Of a stretch of DNA of 64,000 nucleotides, positions 55,443 to 63,751 are shown piece by piece. This DNA is from an uncultured Sphingomonadaceae bacterium (GTDB taxonomy: Bacteria > Pseudomonadota > Alphaproteobacteria > Sphingomonadales > Sphingomonadaceae), in the NCBI GenBank assembly GCA_947493325.1, contig CANLQI010000001.1:500501-564500 (forward strand), read 5' to 3'. Under the pieces are notes generated by a model that was not told the DNA's origin, ran no database searches, and saw only the letters and a program-made list of their open reading frames with translations. Position 1 is the stretch's first letter. The number at the start of each line of letters is the position of its first letter. The position numbers and the translations under genes are program-made.

Positions 55443-56290
55443 TCTATATTTGCAGTAAAATATGGGACTGGATCGAGCAGGATTACGTCATCGCGCTGCT
55501 CCAATTTCCGGGCTATCCAGTATTTATGGGCGGCGCCATAGGTAATGAGCACCCGCTTGCCTCGTCCTTCCACAGTATCAATTATGTTTAGAATATTGCG
55601 GCTGTGCGCGGTGTTGATAGCGGCCCAGCCGCCTGCGCCCAGATCATCTTCAAAATACTGCAGATAGGGCTGAAATGACGCTTCGACTAATTTGTCATAG
55701 GCCGCGCTATGGATGAATAACGGGTCATCGCTGCGGTTTTTTACTGCATTGGTAAATTCCTGATGCGCCTTTTTATGTTCGGCCCATTGTGTGGCGCGTT
55801 TGGGATCCTGTTCAATCGATTGCAGCGCCGCTGTGCGCTCTTTGGCGATATCTTCGGTCCAGCCAGCCGTGCCCACCAGCCAGAAGCCGATTTCGTCGTG
55901 TAATGGAATAATGACATCAGTATATTCGGGGAAGGCGCGGGTCCGGGTTTCGGTGACCGATCCGGTCTTGCGGTATGATGCGAGCGCCTCTTCCGCGCGG
56001 CCCGCAGGAATTTCGGTCAGGATAATGTCGGGATCAATATCGCGGATAATATTACGGAGCCGGTCCAGTGAATATCGCTGACTGTCTTTATGTGCGCCGT
56101 GGATCATGCCCAATATGATGACTTCTGTCTTGCCATCGGCGCGGGGGCCTGTGCTAACACCCGCTGTAGTCTGATTCTCTGATGGGAGCGAACAGGCGGC
56201 AAGCAAATAGAGACAAACACATATTAATATGGTGCAAATCAGTTTTGCTGGCTGTGGTCTATTATATGTTATGTGCATTTGCCGCGTCAT
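55439..56290 (-). CDS. lipoprotein with TraB/ChaN-like (DUF5694-type) fold
   Basis: 283 aa. A long signal peptide ends in a lipobox LLAAC-S. The core has EVIILGMIHGAHKDSQRYS near the start, DIILTEIPAGRAEEA, and a C-terminal VLITYGAAHKYWIARKLEQ. The paired GxxHG and YGxxH motifs resemble the TraB/PrgY/ChaN superfamily, thought to be metal-dependent hydrolases; DUF5694 is the closest family I can name. ATG 56278 is an alternative start. Function unknown. Confidence 0.8.
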   Translation of the reverse strand: MTRQMHITYNRPQPAKLICTILICVCLYLLAACSLPSENQTTAGVSTGPRADGKTEVIILGMIHGAHKDSQRYSLDRLRNIIRDIDPDIILTEIPAGRAEEALASYRKTGSVTETRTRAFPEYTDVIIPLHDEIGFWLVGTAGWTEDIAKERTAALQSIEQDPKRATQWAEHKKAHQEFTNAVKNRSDDPLFIHSAAYDKLVEASFQPYLQYFEDDLGAGGWAAINTAHSRNILNIIDTVEGRGKRVLITYGAAHKYWIARKLEQRDDVILLDPVPYFTANID

Positions 56291-56383
56291 TACTATCTTT
56301 TCAGGGCTATCCTTTCAGGTGATGCTGAAAAGCTTGCCGCATATATTTTCATTATGCAATGCGCGGCGGTTATCGTTTGTGGT

Positions 56384-56563
56384 TCAATTTGCGATCAGTC
56401 CAATCAAAAGGTAGATCAATATTGGAGCGCCAATACCGAATAATACTGCCAGGACCCACAGAATGCGGACCATCGTGACGTCGATTTCCGCCCAGTTGGC
56501 GATACCGGAGCAGACGCCCATAAATTTGGCATTTGCCTTATCGAGCCGGAATGTGTTTTTCAT
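56384..56563 (-). CDS. minimal PspC-domain membrane protein
   Basis: 59 aa from ATG 56563, with AAGGGA upstream. It consists of the PspC core only: KNTFRLDKANAKFMGVCSGI, then NWAEIDVTMVRILWVLAVL and a second hydrophobic stretch (FGIGAPILIYLLIGLIA). Typical PspC is twice as long. PspC senses envelope stress and recruits PspA; neither pspA nor pspB is adjacent. Two small tandem membrane peptides lie upstream on the same strand. Confidence 0.9.
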   Translation of the reverse strand: MKNTFRLDKANAKFMGVCSGIANWAEIDVTMVRILWVLAVLFGIGAPILIYLLIGLIAN

Positions 56564-56609
56564 GTTTTTCCCTTTTTGATGAAATGTTGATAATAGCCGA
56601 AATTATGTT

Positions 56610-56738
56610 TTAGACAAACATGCTCACGGATTCTGCGGCGCCGCCGGGGATGACACTTGCGCCGACAAAGATTGCGCTGAAAACAAAAGCCGATACTGCG
56701 GCGAATGCGGATGATTTGAGTTTATTGATATTATACAT
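56610..56738 (-). CDS. 42-aa membrane microprotein, paralog 1
   Basis: ATG 56738 follows GAGGAAAGGA. One hydrophobic helix (about 11-32) reads AFAAVSAFVFSAIFVGASVI; the C-terminus is SMFV. The next gene is nearly the same over this core (SSxFAAVSAFVFSAIFVGAS and the SMFV end), so they are tandem duplicates. The family is unknown to me. Position next to pspC hints at envelope stress. Confidence 0.85.
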   Translation of the reverse strand: MYNINKLKSSAFAAVSAFVFSAIFVGASVIPGGAAESVSMFV

Positions 56739-56782
56739 TTTAAATTCCTTTCCTCGGGGTTAAATAATGTGGCCGGGTTGTT

Positions 56783-56908
56783 TTAGACAAACATGCTGGC
56801 AGAATTTGCCGCACCTGGCAGAACGCTTGCGCCGACGAAAATCGCGCTGAAAACAAAAGCCGATACTGCGGCGAAAACGGATGACTGAAGATTGCTTACG
56901 TTGTTCAT
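56783..56908 (-). CDS. 41-aa membrane microprotein, paralog 2
   Basis: ATG 56908 follows AAGGAAA. One helix (about 11-32), FAAVSAFVFSAIFVGASVLP, and the end SMFV match paralog 1. The N-terminal ten residues and the loop PGAANSA differ, so protein-level conservation exceeds what chance drift would leave. It is first in the group; a pair of 9-bp direct repeats lies further upstream (57044-57072). Confidence 0.85.
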   Translation of the reverse strand: MNNVSNLQSSVFAAVSAFVFSAIFVGASVLPGAANSASMFV

Positions 56909-57043
56909 GATAATTTCCTTTTATGCCTCCATCACCATGATGAAGATACAAACAACGTTGCATGAGGTGTGCCAGTTTTGATTTTATGATTATAAACAAA
57001 TATTTAACTCATTATACATTTTACTTAACATTTGATGAATACC

Positions 57044-57072
57044 AAACATTGGGAAAATTTCCGAAACATTGG
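57044..57072. promoter_or_regulatory. direct repeats AAACATTGG spaced 20 bp
   Basis: AAACATTGG at 57044-57052 and 57064-57072, exactly two helical turns apart, with GGGAAAATTTCC-like sequence between. It lies between the divergent microprotein and recF genes. Such spacing is typical of response-regulator or ECF-type sites. Which gene it controls cannot be told. Confidence 0.55.
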
Positions 57073-57154
57073 TATTTGTAAAATAGTGTATCGGGGCATT
57101 CCCGCAATTTGCCGCTAAAGTGCTTCTCACAGCCTGGCTTTATGGCTACACATT

Positions 57155-58234
57155 ATGTGTATGCCGCTTAATTTCCTGTCGCTTCGTCACTTTCGCAACC
57201 ATGGCGACAGCCAGCTGCACGGGCTTGCGCGCTTTAATATCCTGACAGGCGATAATGGCGCGGGCAAAACCAATATATTGGAAGCGATTTCTCTGCTCGC
57301 CCCCGGACGCGGTATGCGCCGCGCGCCCTTGTCCGACATGTCGGCGAATGCAGGGCCGGGCGGTTTCGCGGTTTCGGCTGATCTGGGTGACATAAAAATC
57401 GGTACAGGCGTTACTGCCGATACGCCCGAACGCCGCAAGGTGCGGGTCAACGGTGCGGCGGCCAGCGCCAATAGCCTGGCCGAATGGCTGTCGGTGATCT
57501 GGTTGACGCCCGCCATGGACCGCTTGTTCATGGAAAGCGCAGGCGGCAGGCGGCAGTTTCTGGACAGGCTCGTGCTCGCAATTGACCCGCTGCATGCACG
57601 TCATGCCTCGCAATATGAACTGGCTGTGCGGGAACGCAACCGGTTGTTATCCGGTGATATTATGCCGGACCCCGCATGGATGGATGCGATAGAAGCGCGC
57701 ATGGCCGAATATGGCGCCTTGGTCGCAGCATCGCGTGCGGCAATGGTTGCGCAGCTTAATATCGCGCTGGAAAAGGAAGCGGAGGGCGCATTTGCCAAGC
57801 CTTTGCTTGCGCTTGCCCGCGGCGAAGCGCAGCCGCAAGAAATCATGCAGGGTATCTGGCGAGAAAGCCGTGGGCGCGACCGGCAGGCCAAACGGACACT
57901 GGATGGCCCGCACCGCGATGACCTTATCGTTACCATGCGCCAAAAAAATCAGGCGGCGGCCCTATGTTCAACAGGTGAGCAAAAGGCGATGCTGATTGCG
58001 ATCATACTGGCGCATTCGGATCTGGTGGCATCGCTCAAGGGCAATGCGCCGGTGTTGCTGCTGGATGAAGTGGCGGCACATCTTGATCCGGTCCGGCGCG
58101 GCACTTTGTACGAACGGTTGGGGGAACGGCCCGGACAGGTGTGGATGACCGGGACGGACAGCCATTTATTCAGCAGCATTGAGGCCCCGCGCCATTTCAC
58201 GATCTGCGATGGCACCGTGCAATCCTATGACTGA
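57155..58234 (+). CDS. recF: DNA repair protein RecF
   Basis: 359 aa. Walker A is GDNGAGKTNILEAI; the signature and Walker B are in STGEQKAMLIAI and PVLLLDEVAAHLD. LSLRHFRNHGD opens the family. RecF loads RecA at gaps with RecO and RecR. It stands alone, away from dnaA-dnaN, as in many alphaproteobacteria. ATG 57161 is an equally possible start. Confidence 0.95.
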   Translation: MCMPLNFLSLRHFRNHGDSQLHGLARFNILTGDNGAGKTNILEAISLLAPGRGMRRAPLSDMSANAGPGGFAVSADLGDIKIGTGVTADTPERRKVRVNGAAASANSLAEWLSVIWLTPAMDRLFMESAGGRRQFLDRLVLAIDPLHARHASQYELAVRERNRLLSGDIMPDPAWMDAIEARMAEYGALVAASRAAMVAQLNIALEKEAEGAFAKPLLALARGEAQPQEIMQGIWRESRGRDRQAKRTLDGPHRDDLIVTMRQKNQAAALCSTGEQKAMLIAIILAHSDLVASLKGNAPVLLLDEVAAHLDPVRRGTLYERLGERPGQVWMTGTDSHLFSSIEAPRHFTICDGTVQSYD

Positions 58235-58293
58235 CAATCCTACGGGTGCAAAAACATGTAGCGGATTATATGCGTACATGGCATGAGACGAAT

Positions 58294-58479
58294 ATGCAGG
58301 ATCCAATCAAAAAACCCGAACGCCGAACGCCAGTCGCAGGTGGATTTTTTATCGCTGTCGCTTCTATTGCAGGTGTTTTCATTGGTGGGTTTCAGGGACA
58401 GCCTGTTATTGGCTTACTGGCCGGTTTTGTCGTCGGACTTGTGATTGCGGTTCTGATCTGGATGCTTGACAGGAAATAG
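58294..58479 (+). CDS. small two-helix membrane protein
   Basis: 61 aa from ATG 58294. A basic, Pro-rich N-terminus (QDPIKKPERRTPVAGG) is followed by two short helices (about 15-32, 39-57: FIAVASIAGVFIGGFQG, GLLAGFVVGLVIAVLIWML) with Gly spacing. The family is unknown to me, though such Gly-zipper proteins are common. It lies 59 bp after recF. Longer starts at 58246 or 58270 are less likely. Confidence 0.75.
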   Translation: MQDPIKKPERRTPVAGGFFIAVASIAGVFIGGFQGQPVIGLLAGFVVGLVIAVLIWMLDRK

Positions 58480-58481
58480 AT

Positions 58482-59237
58482 TTATGTCTCTTCCAGTGCC
58501 TGCTCAACGGCTGGCGCGAGTTTCTCCACCACGACATCGATACCCTCTGCGCTGGGGTGAATGCCATCGGGTAGCATCAGCCCGGGTTGCTGCGCGCCAT
58601 CCTGTCCGATAATTCCGTCAAAGAAAAACGGATAAAGCGCGGCGTCATATTCGCGCGCAAGGTCGGTATAAATGGAATTGAACGCATCCACATACTCATC
58701 CCCCATATTGAGCGGTGCCATCATGCCGGTAAGCATGGCGTCAATATCGCGCTTTTTCAGCTCATCAAGCATGGCGCGGATATTCGCGCGTGTCTGTTTG
58801 ACATCCAGCCCGCGTAGCAGATCATTCCCGCCCAGCCCGATAATGACCAGATCCGGTTTGCGATCCGCCCCGTCCAGTGTGAAGGCGAAACGTTTCAGCC
58901 CCGCCGCAGTCGTATCACCCGACACGCCAGCACCAATAACGCGCGCATTAATGCCGCCCTGCCGCAATGCCTGTTGCAGGTCATGGGGCAGGCTTTCGTT
59001 CTGTTGCAGCTGATATCCCGCGTACAGACTGTCACCAAAAGCGATAATCAGTTTTTCCGGTTGCTCCGCGAGGCCGGCGGGTTCGGCTGCTTCGATCGGC
59101 GTGCTTTGCTGCTGGTCGATAACTGCGGCATTCTGATCGTTTTGTGCGCCGCCGCATGCGGCGAGCATGCATAACGACCCATAGACAAACAGGCGAAGCG
59201 CCCCATATGGGTTCGGTAACGCAACCTTTTTGGTCAT
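58482..59237 (-). CDS. SGNH/GDSL arylesterase lipoprotein (TesA-like)
   Basis: 251 aa. The signal peptide has a lipobox MLAAC-G, then a Gln/Ala-rich linker. Block I is IIAFGDSLYAGYQL (catalytic Ser), block II Gly in GAGVSGDTT, block III GLGGNDLL, and block V DGIHPSAEG (Asp, His). The family hydrolyses thioesters and aryl esters in the periplasm. It is divergent from the ABC transporter gene, the same layout as tesA-ybbA-ybbP in E. coli. Confidence 0.92.
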   Translation of the reverse strand: MTKKVALPNPYGALRLFVYGSLCMLAACGGAQNDQNAAVIDQQQSTPIEAAEPAGLAEQPEKLIIAFGDSLYAGYQLQQNESLPHDLQQALRQGGINARVIGAGVSGDTTAAGLKRFAFTLDGADRKPDLVIIGLGGNDLLRGLDVKQTRANIRAMLDELKKRDIDAMLTGMMAPLNMGDEYVDAFNSIYTDLAREYDAALYPFFFDGIIGQDGAQQPGLMLPDGIHPSAEGIDVVVEKLAPAVEQALEET

Positions 59238-59238
59238 T

Positions 59239-59970
59239 ATGGATTATCCCTTCATGCACGGTACAACAGTTTCTCCAGACAATATTGTCATTCAGGCGCG
59301 CAATGTCACCCTTTCTTTGGGGGCAAAAGATGCGCCAACCGAAATATTAAAGGGTATCGACCTTGAAATAGGGCGCAGTACAACGGTCGCATTGTTGGGG
59401 CCGTCAGGGTCGGGCAAATCATCCCTTATGGCAATCTTGTCAGGACTGGAATGTGCGACCAGCGGCGATGTACAGGTGGCGGGCATGGACTTTGGTCCGA
59501 TGGATGAAGACGCTCTGGCAACTGCACGGCGCGGGCAGATTGGCATTATATTGCAGGCATTTCACTTGCTGCCCACCATGACAGCGCATGAGAATGTCGC
59601 GGTGCCGCTGGAACTGGATGGGCGCGGTGATGCATTTGCTGTTGCCAGGGCAGAGCTGGAAGCAGTGGGCCTAGGCCACCGTATCACGCATTATCCGGCG
59701 CAGCTTTCCGGCGGTGAGCAACAGCGCGTGGCCATTGCCCGCGCGATGGCACCCCGGCCGGACATTATCTTTGCCGATGAACCGACCGGCAATCTGGATG
59801 GCAAGACAGGCGAGGCGATTATCGAATTGCTGTTTACCAGGCAGCAGGAGACAGGCGCGACGCTGCTCATGATTACACATGATGCAGAGCTTGCAAAGAA
59901 ATGCGACCGCATCATCGAAATGCGCGATGGTGATATTGTTGCTGATACCGCCAAAGCGGATGCGGTCTAA
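59239..59970 (+). CDS. ABC transporter ATP-binding protein (YbbA-like)
   Basis: 243 aa from ATG 59239. Walker A LLGPSGSGKSSL, Q-loop ILQAFHLLP, signature LSGGEQQRVAIARAM, Walker B IIFADEPTGNLDG and the switch His in MITHDA. It belongs to the LolD/MacB-like group. The start codon is one base away from the divergent esterase start; ATG 59254 would be the other choice. It pairs with the large permease that follows after 2 bp. Confidence 0.93.
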   Translation: MDYPFMHGTTVSPDNIVIQARNVTLSLGAKDAPTEILKGIDLEIGRSTTVALLGPSGSGKSSLMAILSGLECATSGDVQVAGMDFGPMDEDALATARRGQIGIILQAFHLLPTMTAHENVAVPLELDGRGDAFAVARAELEAVGLGHRITHYPAQLSGGEQQRVAIARAMAPRPDIIFADEPTGNLDGKTGEAIIELLFTRQQETGATLLMITHDAELAKKCDRIIEMRDGDIVADTAKADAV

Positions 59971-59972
59971 AT

Positions 59973-62489
59973 ATGGGTTGGACACAAATCTGGGCCATTG
60001 CGCGGCGTGATCTGAATGGCCGGTTCCGCGGGCTTCGGCTGCTGGTTATCTGCCTGTTTCTGGGCGTGGCGACGCTGGCCACGATTGGCAGCCTGACATC
60101 GGCCATAACAACTGAACTTTCCTCTCGCGGACAGGTGATACTGGGCGGTGATATCGAAATCGCCATGTCGCAGCGCATGGCCAGCGAAGAAGAGCAGGCG
60201 GCGTTTCGCGCCGAAGGGGAAGTGTCGGAAACGGTGCGCATGCAGGCCATGGCGAACCGCGTCCGCGAAACTGAAAGCGATGGGCCAAGCGCGGTACTGG
60301 CGCAGCTTAAAGGGATTGATATTGTTTACCCGCTCTATGGCGAACTGCTCTTGGACGATGGCGAGACAGCAGGTGCGCTGTCAGCTGACGAAATATATAT
60401 CGGTGCGGGACTATCGGACCGTTTGCGGCTGTCCATAGGTGAGGCTCTGCGCTTTGGCGACGCCGAATTCCGTATCGCTGGTCTGATCGCCGAAGAGCCG
60501 GACCGGCTTGGCGAAGGCTTTACACTAGGACCGGTGGCGCTGGTATCGCTGGAGGGTATTGAACGCACGGGTCTGGTTCGCCCGGGCAGTCTGTATGAAA
60601 GCAAATATCGCATCAAAACACCCGCTGCGAGCGATATAGAAAATACCATTGAGCGGCTGAACAGCGCGTTCCCGGAATCGGGCTGGGAAGTCAAGGACCG
60701 CGAACGCGGTGCACCGGGGGCGACACGCTTTATCCTGCGCATGGGACAGTTTCTAGCGCTAGTCGGCCTGACTGCGCTGGTTGTGGCGGGCATTGGTGTC
60801 GGCAATGGCGTAGCATCCTATCTGGCGGGCAAACGCGGCAGTATCGCCACGCTCAAAATCCTGGGCGCGCATTCGGGTGATATCCTGCGCATTTATATGG
60901 CGCAGATACTGGCGGTATCGTCACTGGCGATCATCGCCGGGCTGCTTGCCGGCGCGTTCCTGCCTCAGGCTATCATTTATTTTGCGGGTGATGTGCTGCC
61001 GGTAAAACCCGGTTTTGCAATCTATCCCATGCCGCTTATCATCAGCGCGCTTTACGGGCTGTTGATTGCGTTGATATTCGCGCTGCCGCCGCTGGCAAGA
61101 GCGCGGCTGGTGCCGCCCGCAGGACTGTTCCGCTCGGTCGTTGATGGCGCATCGCAGCTTGACTGGCGCACTTATGTATTTGTGGCGGGCGGGGCATTGC
61201 TGATTGGCGCCATTGCTGTTTTCACGGCCCGCGATCCGCTGTTCAGCGCAGGATTTTTGCTCAGTGTGATGGCTGTATTGGGTCTGCTCGCACTGATTGG
61301 CTGGGCCATTGGCAAAATCGCCGCGCGCCTGCCGCGGCCCAAACAGCCGTTGGCGCGTCTGGCGCTGACCAATTTACACCGGCCCGGATCACAGACAGGG
61401 CAGCTTGTCGTGGCGCTCGGTCTTGGTCTTACGTTATTTGTGACGCTGGCGGCTATCCAGACCAGTTTGAACAATGAAATCGAACGCACCATTCCCAAAC
61501 AGGCGCCCAACCTGTTTGTGCTGGATGTGCCAGTGGAAGAGCGCGAGACTTTCCTTGCCAAAATTACCGATGCCGCGCCCGAAGCGGAGGTCAATACCGT
61601 TCCCGCATTGCGCGGTACGATCACCGAATATGCGGGGCAGCGCGTGTCGGAGCTGGAGGATATTCCCGATAATGCCTGGGTACTGCGCGGGGAACGCGGG
61701 CTGACCTATAGCGAGACATTGCCCGAAGGGAGCGAACTGCTGGAAGGCGAATGGTGGGCGCAGGATTATGACGGCCCGCCGCTTGTGTCGGTCGATGTGA
61801 AAATGGCGGAGGCGCTGAACCTGAGAATCGGTGATCCCTTGACTGTCAGCTTGCTGGGCCGCGAGTTCAAGGCGGAGGTTGCGTCGTTCCGGCAGATTAA
61901 CTGGGACACACTGGGTTTTAACTATGTGATGGTATTTTCACCCAATACATTGCGTGATGCTCCGCATAATCTGGCGGCGACTGTGACAATTGACGATGCA
62001 TCGGAACGCGCCGTGTCGCGTTCGCTGCTGGATACATTTCCGTCCATTTCCGTGATCGAAGTGCGTGAAGTCATCGGACAGGTGCAGACGATATTGGGGC
62101 AAATGGCTTCGGCAATTGCAGCCGCAGCTTCCATTGCGATTCTTGCTGGTATTGCCGTGCTGATCGGCGCGATTGCTGCGTCCCGGCAATCGCGTATTTA
62201 TGACAGCGTGATCCTGAAAACACTGGGCGCGACGCGGCGGCAGATATTGTCGGCGCAGGCGCTGGAATATGGCCTGCTTGCATTCCTACTCGCCTCTGTG
62301 GCTCTGGCTTTGGGGCTGTTTGCGGCATGGTATGTGATTGTGCAGATATTTGAGTTTAACTGGGCGCCGGACTGGACCATCGTGCTCGCTATGCTGGGAG
62401 GCGGGGCTTTGCTGACACTGGTGCTCGGTACGATTGGTTCGCTGCCTGTACTTGCCGCGCGGCCAGCGCGGGCACTGCGCAGTTTGTAG
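59973..62489 (+). CDS. ABC transporter permease (YbbP-like)
   Basis: 838 aa. Two MacB/FtsX-type halves, with helices at about 22-42, 255-290, 305-335 and again at about 400-470, 710-740, 760-790 and 800-830. Large periplasmic domains lie between (about 45-250, 490-690). It works with the upstream ATPase and, by analogy with E. coli YbbA-YbbP, may handle lipids or be linked to the esterase. A short hairpin-repeat composite follows it. Confidence 0.92.
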   Translation: MGWTQIWAIARRDLNGRFRGLRLLVICLFLGVATLATIGSLTSAITTELSSRGQVILGGDIEIAMSQRMASEEEQAAFRAEGEVSETVRMQAMANRVRETESDGPSAVLAQLKGIDIVYPLYGELLLDDGETAGALSADEIYIGAGLSDRLRLSIGEALRFGDAEFRIAGLIAEEPDRLGEGFTLGPVALVSLEGIERTGLVRPGSLYESKYRIKTPAASDIENTIERLNSAFPESGWEVKDRERGAPGATRFILRMGQFLALVGLTALVVAGIGVGNGVASYLAGKRGSIATLKILGAHSGDILRIYMAQILAVSSLAIIAGLLAGAFLPQAIIYFAGDVLPVKPGFAIYPMPLIISALYGLLIALIFALPPLARARLVPPAGLFRSVVDGASQLDWRTYVFVAGGALLIGAIAVFTARDPLFSAGFLLSVMAVLGLLALIGWAIGKIAARLPRPKQPLARLALTNLHRPGSQTGQLVVALGLGLTLFVTLAAIQTSLNNEIERTIPKQAPNLFVLDVPVEERETFLAKITDAAPEAEVNTVPALRGTITEYAGQRVSELEDIPDNAWVLRGERGLTYSETLPEGSELLEGEWWAQDYDGPPLVSVDVKMAEALNLRIGDPLTVSLLGREFKAEVASFRQINWDTLGFNYVMVFSPNTLRDAPHNLAATVTIDDASERAVSRSLLDTFPSISVIEVREVIGQVQTILGQMASAIAAAASIAILAGIAVLIGAIAASRQSRIYDSVILKTLGATRRQILSAQALEYGLLAFLLASVALALGLFAAWYVIVQIFEFNWAPDWTIVLAMLGGGALLTLVLGTIGSLPVLAARPARALRSL

Positions 62490-62496
62490 GGTTTTG

Positions 62497-62743
62497 TTTG
62501 ATCGCTTCGCGGCGATAAGTTGGTACTGGCTTAGCTTCCCGTCCCTCACGGCTATTTTCGCTGTGCGAAAAGCCTGCGGGAATGCGGCACCAGCCCCAGT
62601 ATCTGGACTTGGCCCTCCCGACCTCCCAAACAGCTTACAATGTCATTGGGAGGTCGGGAGGGGGTGTGGGCTGGTGCCGCCGCGCTTCAACGCATAAAAT
62701 GTGCGGGATGGAACAGGCTTATCGCCGTGAGGCGATCAAATAA
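62497..62743. repeat. long-hairpin element, copy 4 (composite)
   Basis: A core stem is split: GCGGCACCAGCCC (62584-62596) with GGGCTGGTGCCGC (62668-62680), and CCCTCCCGACCTCCCAA (62613-62629) with TTGGGAGGTCGGGAGGG (62646-62662). The base pairs differ from copies 1-3 but pairing is kept. Terminal small hairpins appear at both ends (62501-62516; ATCGCC-TCAC-GGCGAT, minus strand, right end), so it is a composite. It nearly fills the 293-bp gap between the permease and the symporter genes. Confidence 0.85.
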
Positions 62744-62782
62744 AAATTCAGATTGAAAACTGCAAAATCAGGCAGGGGCAGA

Positions 62783-63751
62783 CTATCCCGCTCCCGCCAG
62801 CCTGCTCGCAATTGGCGCAGACACTATCAGCTGCAACTGGTGATATATGATCGCAGGCAGGACAATGGCCCCTGCTTCTGGCCCGGCAAAAATGACTGCG
62901 GCGAGCGGCGCGCCTGTGGCGATGCTTTTGTGTGAGCCGGCAAACAGCAAACTGATCCTGTCATCGTTTGGGATGCGGAACAAATGCCCTGTAAGCCATG
63001 CTGCGCCAAAAGCAAATATCAGTAAAATCAGGATAAATCCTATCAGAATGCTTAACGTTGCCGCGTCCACCATTTGCCACAGACCGGCGACGACAGATGC
63101 GCTGAAAGCCACATAGACAGCGATTGCAATAGCCGTCTTGTCCGTGAAGGATAGCAGGGATTTGCGCCGCTTTGCCCATGCGCCAAGCCATGCCTGTGCA
63201 ATTTGGCCGAACGCAAAGGGCAGCAGAATTATGGCCGCAATTTTGATGATTATATCACTGCCAATGGTTCCGCCATCCGTCCCGCCAATAAGCAGTACGA
63301 CAAGTATCGGGGTTATGAATATCGCCGAAAGGTTGGATGTTGCCGCCGCCATTACTGATGCCGCGACATTGCCGCCTGCGATTGAACTATAGCTGATGGC
63401 GGACTGCACGGTGCTGGGCAAAATGGTGAGGTAAATCAGCCCGGTCACGAATATCGCGGGCAGAAACAGCGCAGCCATGGGCGCGATAATCTGTCCCGCC
63501 AGCGGCATGGCGGCAAATACGAATAGGAAAACGATAAGCTGCAGCCGCCAGTTGCGCATGGCCGTCAGCACATCTGCGCGCGGCAGGCGCAGTCCGTGCA
63601 GGAAAAACAGCAGGAAAATGGCCGCTGCCATGATCGTTGCCGCAATGCTGGCGGCCGTGCCACTTACAGGCAAAACACTCGCCAGCACGATAGTGCCCAG
63701 CAAAAGGAGCACGAAATTATCGGGAATAAGACGTTTCACCAAAACGGCCAC
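62783..63751 (-). CDS. bile acid:sodium symporter family protein
   Basis: 322 aa from GTG 63751, whose G is also the last base of the neighbour's stop (TAG-TG). Nine or ten membrane helices. LYLTILPSTVQSAISYSSIA-type sequence and GNVAASVMAAATSNLSAIFI are signatures of the ASBT-like YfeH/SBF group, with sodium-site residues. SHKSIATGAPLAAVIFAG follows. Substrate unknown. It is coupled to a CoA transferase/racemase gene upstream. Confidence 0.88.
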   Translation of the reverse strand: MAVLVKRLIPDNFVLLLLGTIVLASVLPVSGTAASIAATIMAAAIFLLFFLHGLRLPRADVLTAMRNWRLQLIVFLFVFAAMPLAGQIIAPMAALFLPAIFVTGLIYLTILPSTVQSAISYSSIAGGNVAASVMAAATSNLSAIFITPILVVLLIGGTDGGTIGSDIIIKIAAIILLPFAFGQIAQAWLGAWAKRRKSLLSFTDKTAIAIAVYVAFSASVVAGLWQMVDAATLSILIGFILILLIFAFGAAWLTGHLFRIPNDDRISLLFAGSHKSIATGAPLAAVIFAGPEAGAIVLPAIIYHQLQLIVSAPIASRLAGAG

